A stretch of DNA of 64,000 bases, taken from Solanum dulcamara. Its lineage: Eukaryota; Streptophyta; Magnoliopsida; Solanales; Solanaceae. Shown here piece by piece: positions 35,401 to 44,976 of the stretch. The notes under the pieces were generated by a model. It was not told the DNA's origin. It did not search any database and saw nothing but the letters and a program-made list of their open reading frames with translations. The DNA lies in contig NC_077246.1 of the NCBI RefSeq assembly GCF_947179165.1, forward strand, positions 69,970,421 to 70,034,420, written 5' to 3'. Position 1 is the stretch's first letter, and every line of letters starts with the position of its first letter. Made by a program: the position numbers and the translations under genes.

Positions 35401-37148
35401 CTTGATAGGTAGCATCTGGCTCACAAAAATTGGTGGTGCATGAGACGTGGTACAGGTGCCCCTTTGAACTCGAGTTTTTGCTATCATATTCATGTAATGA
35501 GACGAAACTCTTGATGTAACATCGGAGAATGGGAGAGCGACTTATTCTATTTATTTTTGTGAATTTGACATTCTCCCTCAGTAACAAAGACTGTCAACTA
35601 TTTAACCTTGAACTTCAGTGCTATTTGTTACCTTATCTGCTTCGTGCCGTCATCTAATAGATGCCTCCCTTTCCAGTGTTGAATTCACTTATTTGGTGCT
35701 TTGGACAGGAAAAGGAAGCAAAGAAAGAAGGTTTCAGGAAGTATTTGGAGGCCAGTGGAGTTCTTGATGCTCTAACCAAAGGTGGTCTCTTACTTCTTAA
35801 GTTAGTATGGATGCTTACCTTTTATTTTATTTTATTTTATTTTTTTCTTTTGAAAGAGTTTGATCTCATTTTGTACATTTTTCCTGTCTTTGTAGTCCTT
35901 GTTGCACTATACGAGCAGAATGACAAACCTTCTTCAGCTCTTGAGTAAGTATTCTTAAAAAAGTATCAAACTCTGTCACATCCCATGATACAAAGTGCAT
36001 GTTGTTTTCGATTTGGACTGTGTCTGTTTAATTTTGTCCTTCAAAGCAAAATGCTGTAGATGATTATTGATTAATAACATAGCTTGTAACTATAATATTG
36101 GGGTTGGCTGGAAAACTGATTGCATCATGGTTTCATCTCAAAAATACACATGCATGTTAATAAGCGCAAAGCTTTTGCTCAAATGTCTTCTTGGCATCTT
36201 TTTATGCTTTTATTGAGTCGAGGGTCTTTCGGAAACAGCCGTCCTACCTTGGTAGGAGTAAGGTCTGCGTACACTTTACCCTCCCCAGACCCCATGTTGT
36301 GGGATTTCACTGGGTTGTGTTGTTGTCGTCTTCTTGGCATCTCATTGTTGTGCTGATTATTGTTTTAGGGTCTTTCTGTGTTAGAAAACTTATGCTAAAC
36401 GATCGTTTGGTTTCTGATCTCTCAGATTTGTCCAGCAAAAATTAGGTGGTCCATCACTGTCTGAATATGAAAAGCTACAAGCCGAGTTATCAGATCTGCA
36501 AATTAGATATAATGAACTCTCGAAAGAAAACCAAGAAAGATGCAGGGAGGTATGATTTGGTTCACTGTAATATCTGAATATTTAAGCTGTCTAGAAGTTC
36601 ACATGATTGTTTTTGTTGTGTCGATCTACAAATGCACCAGTCCGTAGGTGTGAAATTATGGTGAATGAAGGTGCTAAATGAGCATGAGGTAGACCTAAAT
36701 CACGTAAAAGGAACTTGTCTCGAAAGATATACAATTTCTTGAAATTAATGCAGACTTTGCCAAAGATAGGTCACAATGAACCAGAAAGATCCATACAAGT
36801 GATATCTACTAGTTAAGAATAGATTTTAGTCTTGTTAGAGGGCTTTTAATACTATTATTATATGTACTAATATTCATAAAGATATTGACTTACTCTTAAT
36901 TCTATTTTCATTTGGTATGATGATGACAATGAGTTGAGCTTAAATGGAGAAGTGAGTATTCGTGTAGCCGACTCTGACATGTTTGGACTTAGACATAGTT
37001 ATTGTTGTGTAAACTTTGTATATTTCTATTGTTGTTGCAGTTGGAGGAATTGAAACAAACACAAGCAGAAGCATCAGCTAATAAGGAGCCTGATGTAGGA
37101 AATACTCATGATGAAGAACTCAAGAGTACAGATGTTGTAAAGAGTTAA
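31636..37148 (+). CDS. c-Myc-binding protein homologue (MYCBP/AMY-1 family)
   Basis: Small conserved eukaryotic protein; the animal member binds Myc and A-kinase anchoring proteins, and the plant role is not established. Exons: 31636-31638 (ATG only), 35709-35781, 35896-35944, 36426-36549, 37041-37148; phases close to give 118 aa. Family signature: [20 protein letters not shown], then [14 protein letters not shown] and QQKLGGPS (residues about 9-57), followed by a predicted coiled coil of heptads (about 60-100) and a Glu/Lys-rich tail. The start is chosen because the ATG abuts the donor gtaagc and the next exon opens EKEAKKE in phase; an upstream in-frame ATG in the extended exon 2 frame (35661) would precede the acceptor and is less likely. 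Intron 1 is 4.1 kb and repeat-laden. Confidence 0.88.
31926..32042 (+). mobile_element. Au-type SINE / RTE-LINE tail in MYCBP intron 1
   Basis: Diverged copy: 'gggctatcgaaaacaacct', 'gtaaggctgcgtgcacccca', 'gtgggattacactgggtatg' and a tail of 'ttgttgatgttgttg'. The order matches the copies at 33533, 36217 and 63299. Confidence 0.75.
32463..32640 (+). mobile_element. TS-type SINE, diverged
   Basis: Starts 'aaggcagcctggtgcacaaag' and contains the B-box-bearing 'ggaacccgtgacctataggt' followed by 'cacacggacacggagataac'. It lines up in order with the better preserved TS SINE at 59019-59195, but with many substitutions. It lies in MYCBP intron 1, at the end of the second exon-1 repeat unit. Confidence 0.7.
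32660..33121 (+). mobile_element. 5'-truncated LINE, C-terminal ORF2 remnant
   Basis: In two frames (32698-32913 and 32847-33074) it encodes the region that follows the zinc-binding domain in plant L1-type ORF2: [18 protein letters not shown], then a [15 protein letters not shown] block and FWSIWLERN, continuing as [14 protein letters not shown] after a one-base shift. It ends in an A-run after 'cacttcatcgg' at about 33115. No upstream RT is present, as is usual for 5'-truncated L1 copies. It lies in MYCBP intron 1. Confidence 0.75.
33160..33660 (+). mobile_element. RTE-type LINE 3' end with Au-type tail
   Basis: A 3'-end fragment: 'aggtgattagacaggatatg', 'aaggtcgcgtattgggtaga', a region of TTG/TTAT-rich text, then 'gagccgagggtctttcgaaa' and the tail (TTG)5 at about 33642-33656. 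The 33533-33660 part matches the Au-type copies elsewhere in the window. The longer upstream portion suggests the parent LINE whose tail Au SINEs share; the RTE assignment is from memory of similar sequences and not tested. Confidence 0.6.
33661..35708. other. MYCBP intron 1, distal part
   Basis: About 2 kb with no gene I recognise. A minus-strand frame at 35587-35300 and another at 35493-35263 overlap and do not resemble a named family. The sequence around 35000-35600 is less AT-rich than its surroundings, which hints at an old retroelement coding remnant. The real acceptor is at 35707-35708 ('ttggacag'). Confidence 0.4.
36210..36335 (+). mobile_element. Au-type SINE in MYCBP intron 3
   Basis: 'gagtcgagggtctttcggaa', 'cctaccttggtaggagtaag', 'gtctgcgtacactttaccct', 'gtgggatttcactgggttg' and a short 'tgttgttgtcg' tail. 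It is nearly identical to the copy at 63299-63427. Confidence 0.85.
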
Positions 37149-37340
37149 AAATGCCGTAGACTTATTGGAGCTGTTGTAATATCATTTGTTTGAGAGGAGT
37201 TTGATTTGTAATGACGATGGATCAAAAATCACGTGTCTACAACAATTTCATGAAAGAGTAGATACCAACTCCATCTATTTTCAAGCTTATTTTTTCAAAC
37301 AAAAATGATTCAATATTCCAAGCACATATATACAGAGGTG

Positions 37341-39896
37341 TCAAATGGACGAGTTGAGCCTTAAATGGAGAAGTGAAGGGATAGCACCAAGTCCTTTGGA
37401 GTTGTAATGGGATACATAATCTCTCACTGTTGTTTCTTTGTACAAAGGAGGATTTTCATCAGACAACAATTCCTTTATTGGGCCATAAAGTCTATCAAAT
37501 GGCTGAAATTGAGTTGTGAAAAAACATGCAACTGAAATCCTTGGCCCAATATGTTTTGACAATACTCTATGCTCAGCACTTTTGAACTTGTCATTTGATA
37601 GAAGCTGCAATATTGCAGAAAAATGATGTCAACAATAAACAAATGAAAATGTATATATAACTTAAACATATAATAAGCATTTGAAGCTTACTTACTGTCA
37701 AGGAAAAATTCAAAAATTAAACATAATGGATTCAAGATCTTGAGCTCTTTGAAACTATGGGTTCAAAACTTGACGTTTATACTATTTCTCATGATTTTTC
37801 ACGTATATATTAATAGTCTATAACTCTACGCTGAAAATGATGTCTCCAATAGAACCTATCCTACCACTTTAGATTCGCCTCTGATCAAAGTCACTAGTGA
37901 CTAAACATATGCAATCCAATTATCATTTAAAATAGTCGGTGAATGTATAATTCATGTATAACATGTATATAATCTATGTATATCAACTAAAAAAAGTAAA
38001 CAATAAATCTGATCGGCTAGATATACTTGCCTGCAAAAGGTCACCAAGATTGATAACTAGGGCTCCAGTAACAGGATGAATATCAATCCATTGATTTTGG
38101 TGATAAATTTGAAGCCCACCAATTTGATCTTGTAGAAGAATTGTGAAGAAATCTGGATCAGTATGCTTAGTGATTCCAAGAGTCTTATTGGGCTCAGGAC
38201 AAGGTGGATAGTAATGACAAAGAATGAAATGGCCTTTAGCACATTCCATGTCCAACAAGTGATTGGGCTTCAGCCCAAGTGCCTCTGCTAGTAACTCAAA
38301 TATTGTATGGCCCAATCTTCTAACATGATCAGAATATTGAAGTAATTCCTCCCTAACAAAAGGACAATAAATAAATAAATATTCTTTCAGTTTCAATTTA
38401 TTTGTCTTATTTTGACACGGAGTTTAAGAAAATAAAAAAGTCTTTTTAATTTTGTGGTTTTAAATTAAAAATATGTCAAATATACCAAGCAGTGGAGGAG
38501 CCACCTTGAGTTCAGGGAGTTCAGTCAAATCTCCTTGGGCGAAAAATTATACTATCTATACATAATTAAAATAATTTTTTATGTATATATAGTAGATATC
38601 GATCCCGTTCGACTAATTTGTATGTCTATTCTTTAGATTATGAATCCCTTAATGAAAATTTTGGCTCCGCAATCGATACCAAAATATCTTTTAATATTAT
38701 AATATTAAATACGTCAGGTATAAAATTAGAATTAAAGAATCGTTAGGGGAAAAAAGAAAACATTACTAAAAAGAGAAGTGAATTTCCAACATCACCAAAC
38801 CCTTTCTTTTCAAATATATATAAATATATATGAAACCACTTGCTTATTAATTTGAGGTAGATAACAATCAATTATTTAATTTCACTTTAATAAAAAGTAA
38901 GCCACAAAAGAAGAGCAAAAAAAAAACAACAACATTTTCTCCACTAACTAATTAATTAGAAAAGGAATCCCAAGTTGCATAGTTTATACTTTTTCCATTG
39001 CAATTGGGCACACTTTTCGCTTAAGAGTTAATTTATCTAATCTTTAAAATTATATTAAATTTAAATTAATTTACATTTTTAAAAATTAATATATAAATAT
39101 TCAAATTATATAAAATACTATATAAGTTATAATTTTTTTTATATTAATATGCATGATCTACAAATAATTCTTTATCTGAAAACACATAATCAAAGGGATT
39201 AGAGTGATTTTTGAATAGGAAAAAGAGTAGATCATATACTAATTTATATCTTGAAAATGAAAAGATGTCATGTAAATTGAGACGGAGAGAGTAATTAAAT
39301 TATATACCTTTGTTAGAACAACCCAAATTTCTTACATCATATCATCAAAGAAGAATTTAGGTGAAAACTTACCTGCATATTTCTGGTAATTCATCATTAG
39401 TAGGAGGATTAGGAGCCATAACACAAGCTAAAGTATCCCTCCAATTTGCAGCTTTAGATTGATAAAGATCAAAATTACTATTAAATTTCACTTTCTTCAA
39501 ATTATCCCTTGAATAAAATTCCATTTTTATCTCATTTGATTGTTCATTGAAACTTCTAACTCCACCAATCATCTCATTCATAACATGTTGAGGCACACCA
39601 TGGTTCACAACTTGAAAAAATCCCCAAGTCTTACATGCCTCACTAACCTCTTCAACAATTCTTCTGCGTCGAAAATCATCTCCGTTTATATCCTCAAGAT
39701 TTATAATCGGGATTTGAACGTTAACTTCTATATCTGAACATGAATTAAGATTCTTAGCACTGAACTCATTTTCTATTAAGGCCGGTGTAACGAAGAATTC
39801 AGGAATACGAACTATCCCTGTATCGACCAGTCCTTTTACACCAGCCTTTGTATCATCAAAGGCCTTTAGTTCTTTTGCTCGATCAGTGTCTACCAT
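37341..39896 (-). CDS. 2-oxoglutarate/Fe(II) dioxygenase, ACC-oxidase-homologue type (copy A)
   Basis: Exons on the minus strand: 39896-39373, 38352-38031, 37604-37341; 369 aa. Soluble DOXC-class dioxygenase, using 2-oxoglutarate and O2 to hydroxylate or desaturate a small metabolite; the substrate cannot be read from sequence. The N-terminal DIOX_N domain (about 60-165) has [14 protein letters not shown]. The jelly-roll core (about 210-315) carries the iron triad His238, Asp240 (KHTDPDF) and His294 (SAEHRVL), with Arg304-x-Ser306 (PRIS) for 2-oxoglutarate. Intron 2 has a GC donor (CAG|GCAAGT). The closest named relatives are 'ACC oxidase homologue 1/E8-like' proteins, a group including steroidal-alkaloid GAME31-type enzymes; true ACC oxidases differ. 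Its stop is 192 bp from the convergent MYCBP stop. Confidence 0.92.
38375..39298. repeat. Possible Stowaway-like MITE ends in dioxygenase A intron 1
   Basis: Near the left, 'ttcagtttcaatttatttgtc' and, near the right at about 39268-39294, 'tgtaaattgagacggagaga' are the kind of terminal phrases seen in Stowaway-type MITEs (CTCCGTCTCAATTTA). The pair is too far apart (about 0.9 kb) and the outer borders too poorly matched to define one element. Related 'cataaattgagac' phrases recur at 47080, 47190, 47465 and 47600. Confidence 0.3.
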
Positions 39897-40977
39897 TTTT
39901 TTCTTCTTTTTGTAAGAGAGAATTTTGTGGTTATATTAAGCTTTTGATTATTTTGTAGTTCTAAAAATAGGAGTAGAAGATAAGGGGATGACAAAAAGGA
40001 CAAAATGTGTCATATTTATTTCCACACCAACCACAAAATTATTGCAATCCGTGTCAAAGTAGTTATTATATTTCGGTTCTTGAAGATTAATTTAATTTTT
40101 TGTCGTTGTTTCATCGAAAACCAATTTGATTATTTTTTGAAATTAAATTAAATTAATTAAGTATATTATATTAAAATTTAATTATTTAAGATTGAAAAAA
40201 AATACTCTTCGTTATAATTTTTTCATGTAAATTTAGCGAAAATAAATTATCAATCAAAATTTACTTTGTTTGACTATCTAAAATCCAATTCTTTTTTATT
40301 ATTTTTTAAAATACTTTTCTAGGAGCTCCAACTTGAATTTACGATCTTAGAATTGAAAATTAGGGGTGCTTACGATTTGAGTAAAACTCTCTTATATCTA
40401 TTAAAAAAATAAAAGTTTATAACAGAATTTATCTTGTGTAAAATCAAAAGACAAGAGTTAAAAAACAAGAGAAAAGAGCTACAATATAAATATTTTAAAA
40501 TATGGTGCGACGTACGAATGATATATACACTAATTGTATAAAAATCATAAATACTTTAGCAAAGTTCAAGACTTAGACAATTTAGCAATTTCAACAATTA
40601 TATTCAAATCATGAAGTACCAAATCATGCATTACAATCTTTTCGCACATACATAAAATCTTATTTAATACGATAGTATAAAAGATCACAAGATAACTTAA
40701 AGCTCGTCACATCTCGAATTTTATTTTATCGTTAATCATGATTTAAAATCATGTCCAAATGAACCCTAAAAGCTCGAATTAATTGTAAGTGACTTGGAGA
40801 GCGTTGAAGTTTGCTTCTTTGGAAGACTTTTTTTGGTCATAAGTACGATCAGTTTTTAATAGAACCGATCTTATATATTCTGAACAATCGGAATTTTGTA
40901 CTTTCATCAGATCCTCCCTATCTCCTGACCGAACTTGTATAGGTTGATGTGTGAAAAATACTATTCACTTTTCCAGT
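39897..40977. promoter_or_regulatory. Spacer between the two dioxygenases; copy A promoter
   Basis: About 1.1 kb, AT-rich, no coding frame. It should hold the copy A 5' UTR and promoter and the copy B 3' flank. The 60 bp upstream of each ATG are similar between copies ('ttgtagttctaaaaatagg' and 'ttgtagatctaaaaatagga'), showing that the tandem duplication included proximal promoter sequence; similarity seems to fade further upstream. Confidence 0.5.
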
Positions 40978-43450
40978 CTAGAGTCTTAAATGGAGAAGTG
41001 AAGGGAGAGCACCAAGTCCTTTGGAGTTGTAATAAGACACATAATCTCTCACTGTTGTTTCTTTGTACAAAGGAGGATTTTCATTTGACAACAATTCCTT
41101 TATTGGGCCATAAAGTTTGTCAAATGGCAGAAGTTGAGTTGTGAAAAAACATGCAATTGAAATCCTTGGTCCAATATCTTTTGCCAATACTCTATGCTCA
41201 GCACTTTTGAACTTGTCATTTGATAGAAGCTGCAATATTGCGGAAAAAATGAGTTTAAGTTATATACATCGTTAATATATATTTTTTACAGCATCTGTTC
41301 ACACAAAAGATATCTGCAAATAGGCATTTATTTAATATAGAAATTTATAATCTTGAACATAAGGTAGGTTACTTGCTACCATAGGTAAAGTTGATATGAT
41401 AGTATGTAAATTAAAAGTATATAATTTAAACTCATATAGAATATTTCATATTTACTGTCAGAGATAAATTCAAAATATTAACTTGTAGTGATAGAGTCAG
41501 AGGTGATTCCTAAAGTAAAAAGAAGCGTTTGAAACCTAATATGAGAACTGCGCGCTAGCTAAAAGCCGAAAGGTACTTTTGCTATTTAAAGCCCCAAAAC
41601 TGTCATAGCAAGCCACCCCAACGTGTCCAATCGAACTCACTCCTAACACTCTAAATCCACCTCTGATCAAGTTAGATCCCTAGCAATTTTAAAATAGTCA
41701 TCCATCCAATCATTTAAAATACTCGGTGAATATATAATTCATGTATATAATCTATATATATCAACTAAAAAACAACAAACAGTAAATCTGACCGGCTAGA
41801 TATACTTGCCTGCAAAAGGTCACCAAGATTGATAACTAGGGCTCCAGTGACAGGATGAATATCAATCCATTGATTTTGGTGATAAATTTGAAGTCCACCA
41901 ATTTGATCTTGTAGAAGAATTGTGAAGAAATCTGGGTCAGTATGCTTTGTTATTCCAAGAGTCTTATTGGGCTCAGGACAAGGTGGATAGTAATGGCTGA
42001 TTATGAAATGGCCTTTTGCACAGTCCATGTCCAATAAGTGATTGAGCTTCAGCCCAAGTGCCTCTGCTAGTAACTCAAATACTGTATGGCCCAACTTTCT
42101 AACATGCTTAGAATATTGAAGTAATTCCTCCCTAACAAAGAAAAAACAAAACAAGAAGATAGTCACACATTCAAAGCAAAACACAATAGAAAGAAAAAAG
42201 TTGTAGGCATCTTATCTTTTGAGTATTATATTAAAACAAACATTTTATCTTTTCTGTGTAGTTTGTGGACTATTGCATAATAGCGGGTTTATTCAGTACG
42301 CAACCAAAGAAAAGTGGTTGCGAATTTCCTGAGGGTTCAAGAAAATAACATTTTTGCGATAGTCAAAGATAGAGTAAGTTGTTTCACTAAAAAAAAAAGA
42401 GAGACAGAAAAAGGAAACAGGAAAATATACCTTATCTTTGAAAATTGAACCACAAAAAATTCTCCACTTAACTAAAAATAATTTAAAAAGTGCAATGTAC
42501 AAAACATCTTACGTTCACGTGGGGTTTGGTGAAGGATTGTATCCCGAAGGTCATAATATAGATAGTCTGTTCTAAATTCTAATGCAAACATTATTCATTG
42601 TTTCGATAGTAACAAAATTCTCTCCTTCACAAAAGTCTCCACTAACTTAAGTAAAAATAGAAGCATATTTGTGGCGTACAGTTTATAAGTCATATTCTCT
42701 GTTAGAAAATATATTCAATATAATTTCATATGTGGGGAAAGTGGACTGTGTGCATAAGTAGAATGTTTCCGATCGACTCTAGTATAAAGCATTTCAAAGC
42801 AGGTATGAAAAGGAAATACAATAGTGAAGAAGTAAATAATGTGAAAAAGAATAGTAACAACAACAAATATTTACTCTATCAAAGAAGGTATTAGTAGAAA
42901 ATGGTTTTACTTCATAAAAATTATATTACCTGCATGCTTCTGGTAATTCATCATTAGTAGGAGGATTAGGAGCCATGAGACAAGCTAATGTATCCCTCCA
43001 ATTTGCAACCTTAGATTGATAAAGATCAAAATTACTATTAAACATCACCTTCTTCATAGGATCCATTGAATAAAATTCCATCTTTATATCATTTGGTTGC
43101 TCATGGAAACCTCTGATTCCATCAATCATCTCATCCATAACATGTTGAGGCACACCATGATTCACAACTTGGAAAAATCCCCATGTCTTACATGCCTCAC
43201 CAACCTCTTCAACAATTCTCCTACGTCGAAAATCGCCTCCAATATTTATACCCTCGAGATCTATAACCGGGATTTGAACATTGTTGTTTGAGCATGAATC
43301 AAGATTTTGAGTACTGAACTCATTTTTTGTTATGGCCGGTGTAACAAAGATCTCGGGGATATGAACTATCCCCGAATCGACTAGTCCTTTTACACCGGCC
43401 TTTGTGTCATCAAAGGCCCTGAGATCTTTTGCTCTATCATAGTTGGCCAT
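40978..43450 (-). CDS. 2-oxoglutarate/Fe(II) dioxygenase, ACC-oxidase-homologue type (copy B)
   Basis: Exons on the minus strand: 43450-42930, 42131-41810, 41229-40978; 364 aa. Tandem paralogue of copy A with identical exon borders and the same GC-AG second intron. The iron triad is His237, Asp239, His293, and the 2-oxoglutarate pair Arg303/Ser305. Differences from A cluster in the N-terminal 60 residues and around 135-150 ([13 protein letters not shown] against [13 protein letters not shown]), while the core is nearly unchanged. The protein ends at HLRL, without the four extra residues found in A. All catalytic residues are kept in both, so both are probably active. Whether they share a substrate is unknown. 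Confidence 0.92.
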
Positions 43451-44663
43451 TTTTGTTAAGAGGAGAGTTTTTGATTGTGTTTTGTAGATCTAAAAATAGG
43501 AGTGGAAGATAATGGACGACAAAAATGACAAATATGTGACTAATAATTAATTTGTGACATTGACTCAAACGAGACACCTACTACGAAATACTTTAATGCG
43601 GAAAGCACCATTTTATTAGAAATACACCAATAATAACGAGTAGATATCACTTATATGGATCTTATTCTTTCATTGTATTTTATTTTTATATCTAAGTCTT
43701 GCAACATTGATATCGAGAATTTATAGATCTTTTGAGATAACTTTCTTCTATGCGATTTTAGGTCTATCTTATCTCCTTTTAACACCTTGATCACATACCA
43801 TAGTTTCATAGTTACGGATCGGGGCACTTGTAGGTCAACACATGATATGTCTAAAACATCTCAAACGACCTCTGGTATTTTAATATCCTCAATGAATGCT
43901 ACTTACACCTTCTAGAGAATGTAATCATTTTAATCTTATTTATCGAGTCTTGTATAAGAGCACATTCATCCTAGCATCAGTATCGCTGTATTAATAACTC
44001 TTCTTTTGGAGACGTTGGAATTTACCAGCTCAATATTAACTACCATATATAATTATTCTATATTAAAAAAATGTTTAAATTGCCACTTCGAAAGGGAAAA
44101 AGTGTTAAAGACATTATAAACAAAACGAAAAGGAAATCAAGAAGGATTTTCGAGGCGTAAAATCGATATACAGATTGAGAAAAATACCAACAATTCTTTT
44201 GTACATTTATTTAATCAAACTTAAACATAAAAATACATATTGTATGTGTTAGAAATTATATATCAAGAACACAAATTTTATATGAAGAAGAACATCAAGA
44301 TGAAGGTTTGGTAATATGAACAAAGAAGACACAGTTGAAGGCTTAAAATAGGTGCAAAACGCTTTCTTGAAAATGATATTTGCTCTATGGGATTAAACAA
44401 ATAGTTTTAGTGGATATGACAAGCATATGAATTTCTGTACTAAGCAAATAGTGAAGAAATCCTATTGAAAAGCAAGAACTTGGACTTGATCTTTTGGAGT
44501 AGAAAATAATTCTTTAAAAAATATTGTAAAGAAAAATATTTTATAAAGTTATGTAGGAATCTACCGAATGTTAGACTTAAAATAGAATTGATGGTAACAA
44601 TGAATAAAAGGACACACCCTTTTAAGAAAAACACATCCTTTCATTTAAAATACAAATCTAATT
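43451..44663. other. Upstream of dioxygenase B, with LINE debris
   Basis: The copy B promoter side. The ATG-proximal 60 bp resemble those of copy A. A probable LINE fragment is listed at about 43780-44060. The rest is AT-rich without supported features. Confidence 0.5.
43780..44060 (-). mobile_element. Degraded RTE-type LINE reverse-transcriptase fragment
   Basis: On the plus strand it contains 'gtaggtcaacacatgatatg', 'aaaacatctcaaacgacctc', 'tcatcctagcatcagtatcg' and 'gctcaatattaactaccata', in the order found in antisense copies of the last part of RTE-type LINE RT in Solanaceae. Heavily mutated with stops in all frames. The family call rests on memory of the repeat. Confidence 0.45.
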
Positions 44664-44730
44664 TAATTTAAACAAAATTTCAACAATATGAATATATACA
44701 AAATCAAGTATCATATTAAAGATGGCCTAG

Positions 44731-44976
44731 CTAGGGATAAGTTGGTGGTGGCGTTACGAGCGAAGACAACGACGGTGGTGGTGGTGGTGGAGACACCGGT
44801 GGCTTATAAGTACGTATCGGCGGATTACGTCTCGGAGACGGTGGTGGCCGGTAAGGTGGTCGACGACCAAACACAACTGCAGGACCTAAGGGCTTCTTGT
44901 TTATGTTGCACAATTTCCATGAGGAAGCAAAATCTTGGATCAAAAGAAGCAAAATAAAGTGGAGAGCTATTTTCAT
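44731..44976 (-). CDS. Small secreted proline-rich protein
   Basis: 81-aa frame with a hydrophobic N-terminus (MKIALHFILLLLIQ) fitting a signal peptide cut near residue 18-20. The mature part has one Cys, then a Pro-rich basic stretch with RRPPYRPPPSPRR and SPPPPPPSLSS. SPPPP motifs are extensin-like and would be targets for proline hydroxylation and arabinosylation in the cell wall. It is not clearly homologous to the peptides at 48144 and 56962, though it is similar in size, secretion signal and composition and lies in the same cluster. The opposite-strand frame at 44688-44957 is its shadow. Function unknown. Confidence 0.6.
   Translation of the reverse strand: MKIALHFILLLLIQDFASSWKLCNINKKPLGPAVVFGRRPPYRPPPSPRRNPPIRTYKPPVSPPPPPPSLSSLVTPPPTYP

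Noticed and set aside
35263..35587. Two overlapping minus-strand frames in MYCBP intron 1
   Set aside because: No domain could be recognised and both contain several stops in extended frames. Treated as unassigned intron sequence.
37341..43450. Calling the dioxygenases true ACC oxidases (ethylene-forming)
   Set aside because: They have the catalytic triad but a longer N-terminus ([14 protein letters not shown]) and the overall layout of the ACC-oxidase-homologue group, which is not known to make ethylene.
44688..44957. 89-codon plus-strand frame
   Set aside because: It is the antisense of the Pro-rich secreted protein frame, which has a signal peptide and coherent motifs.
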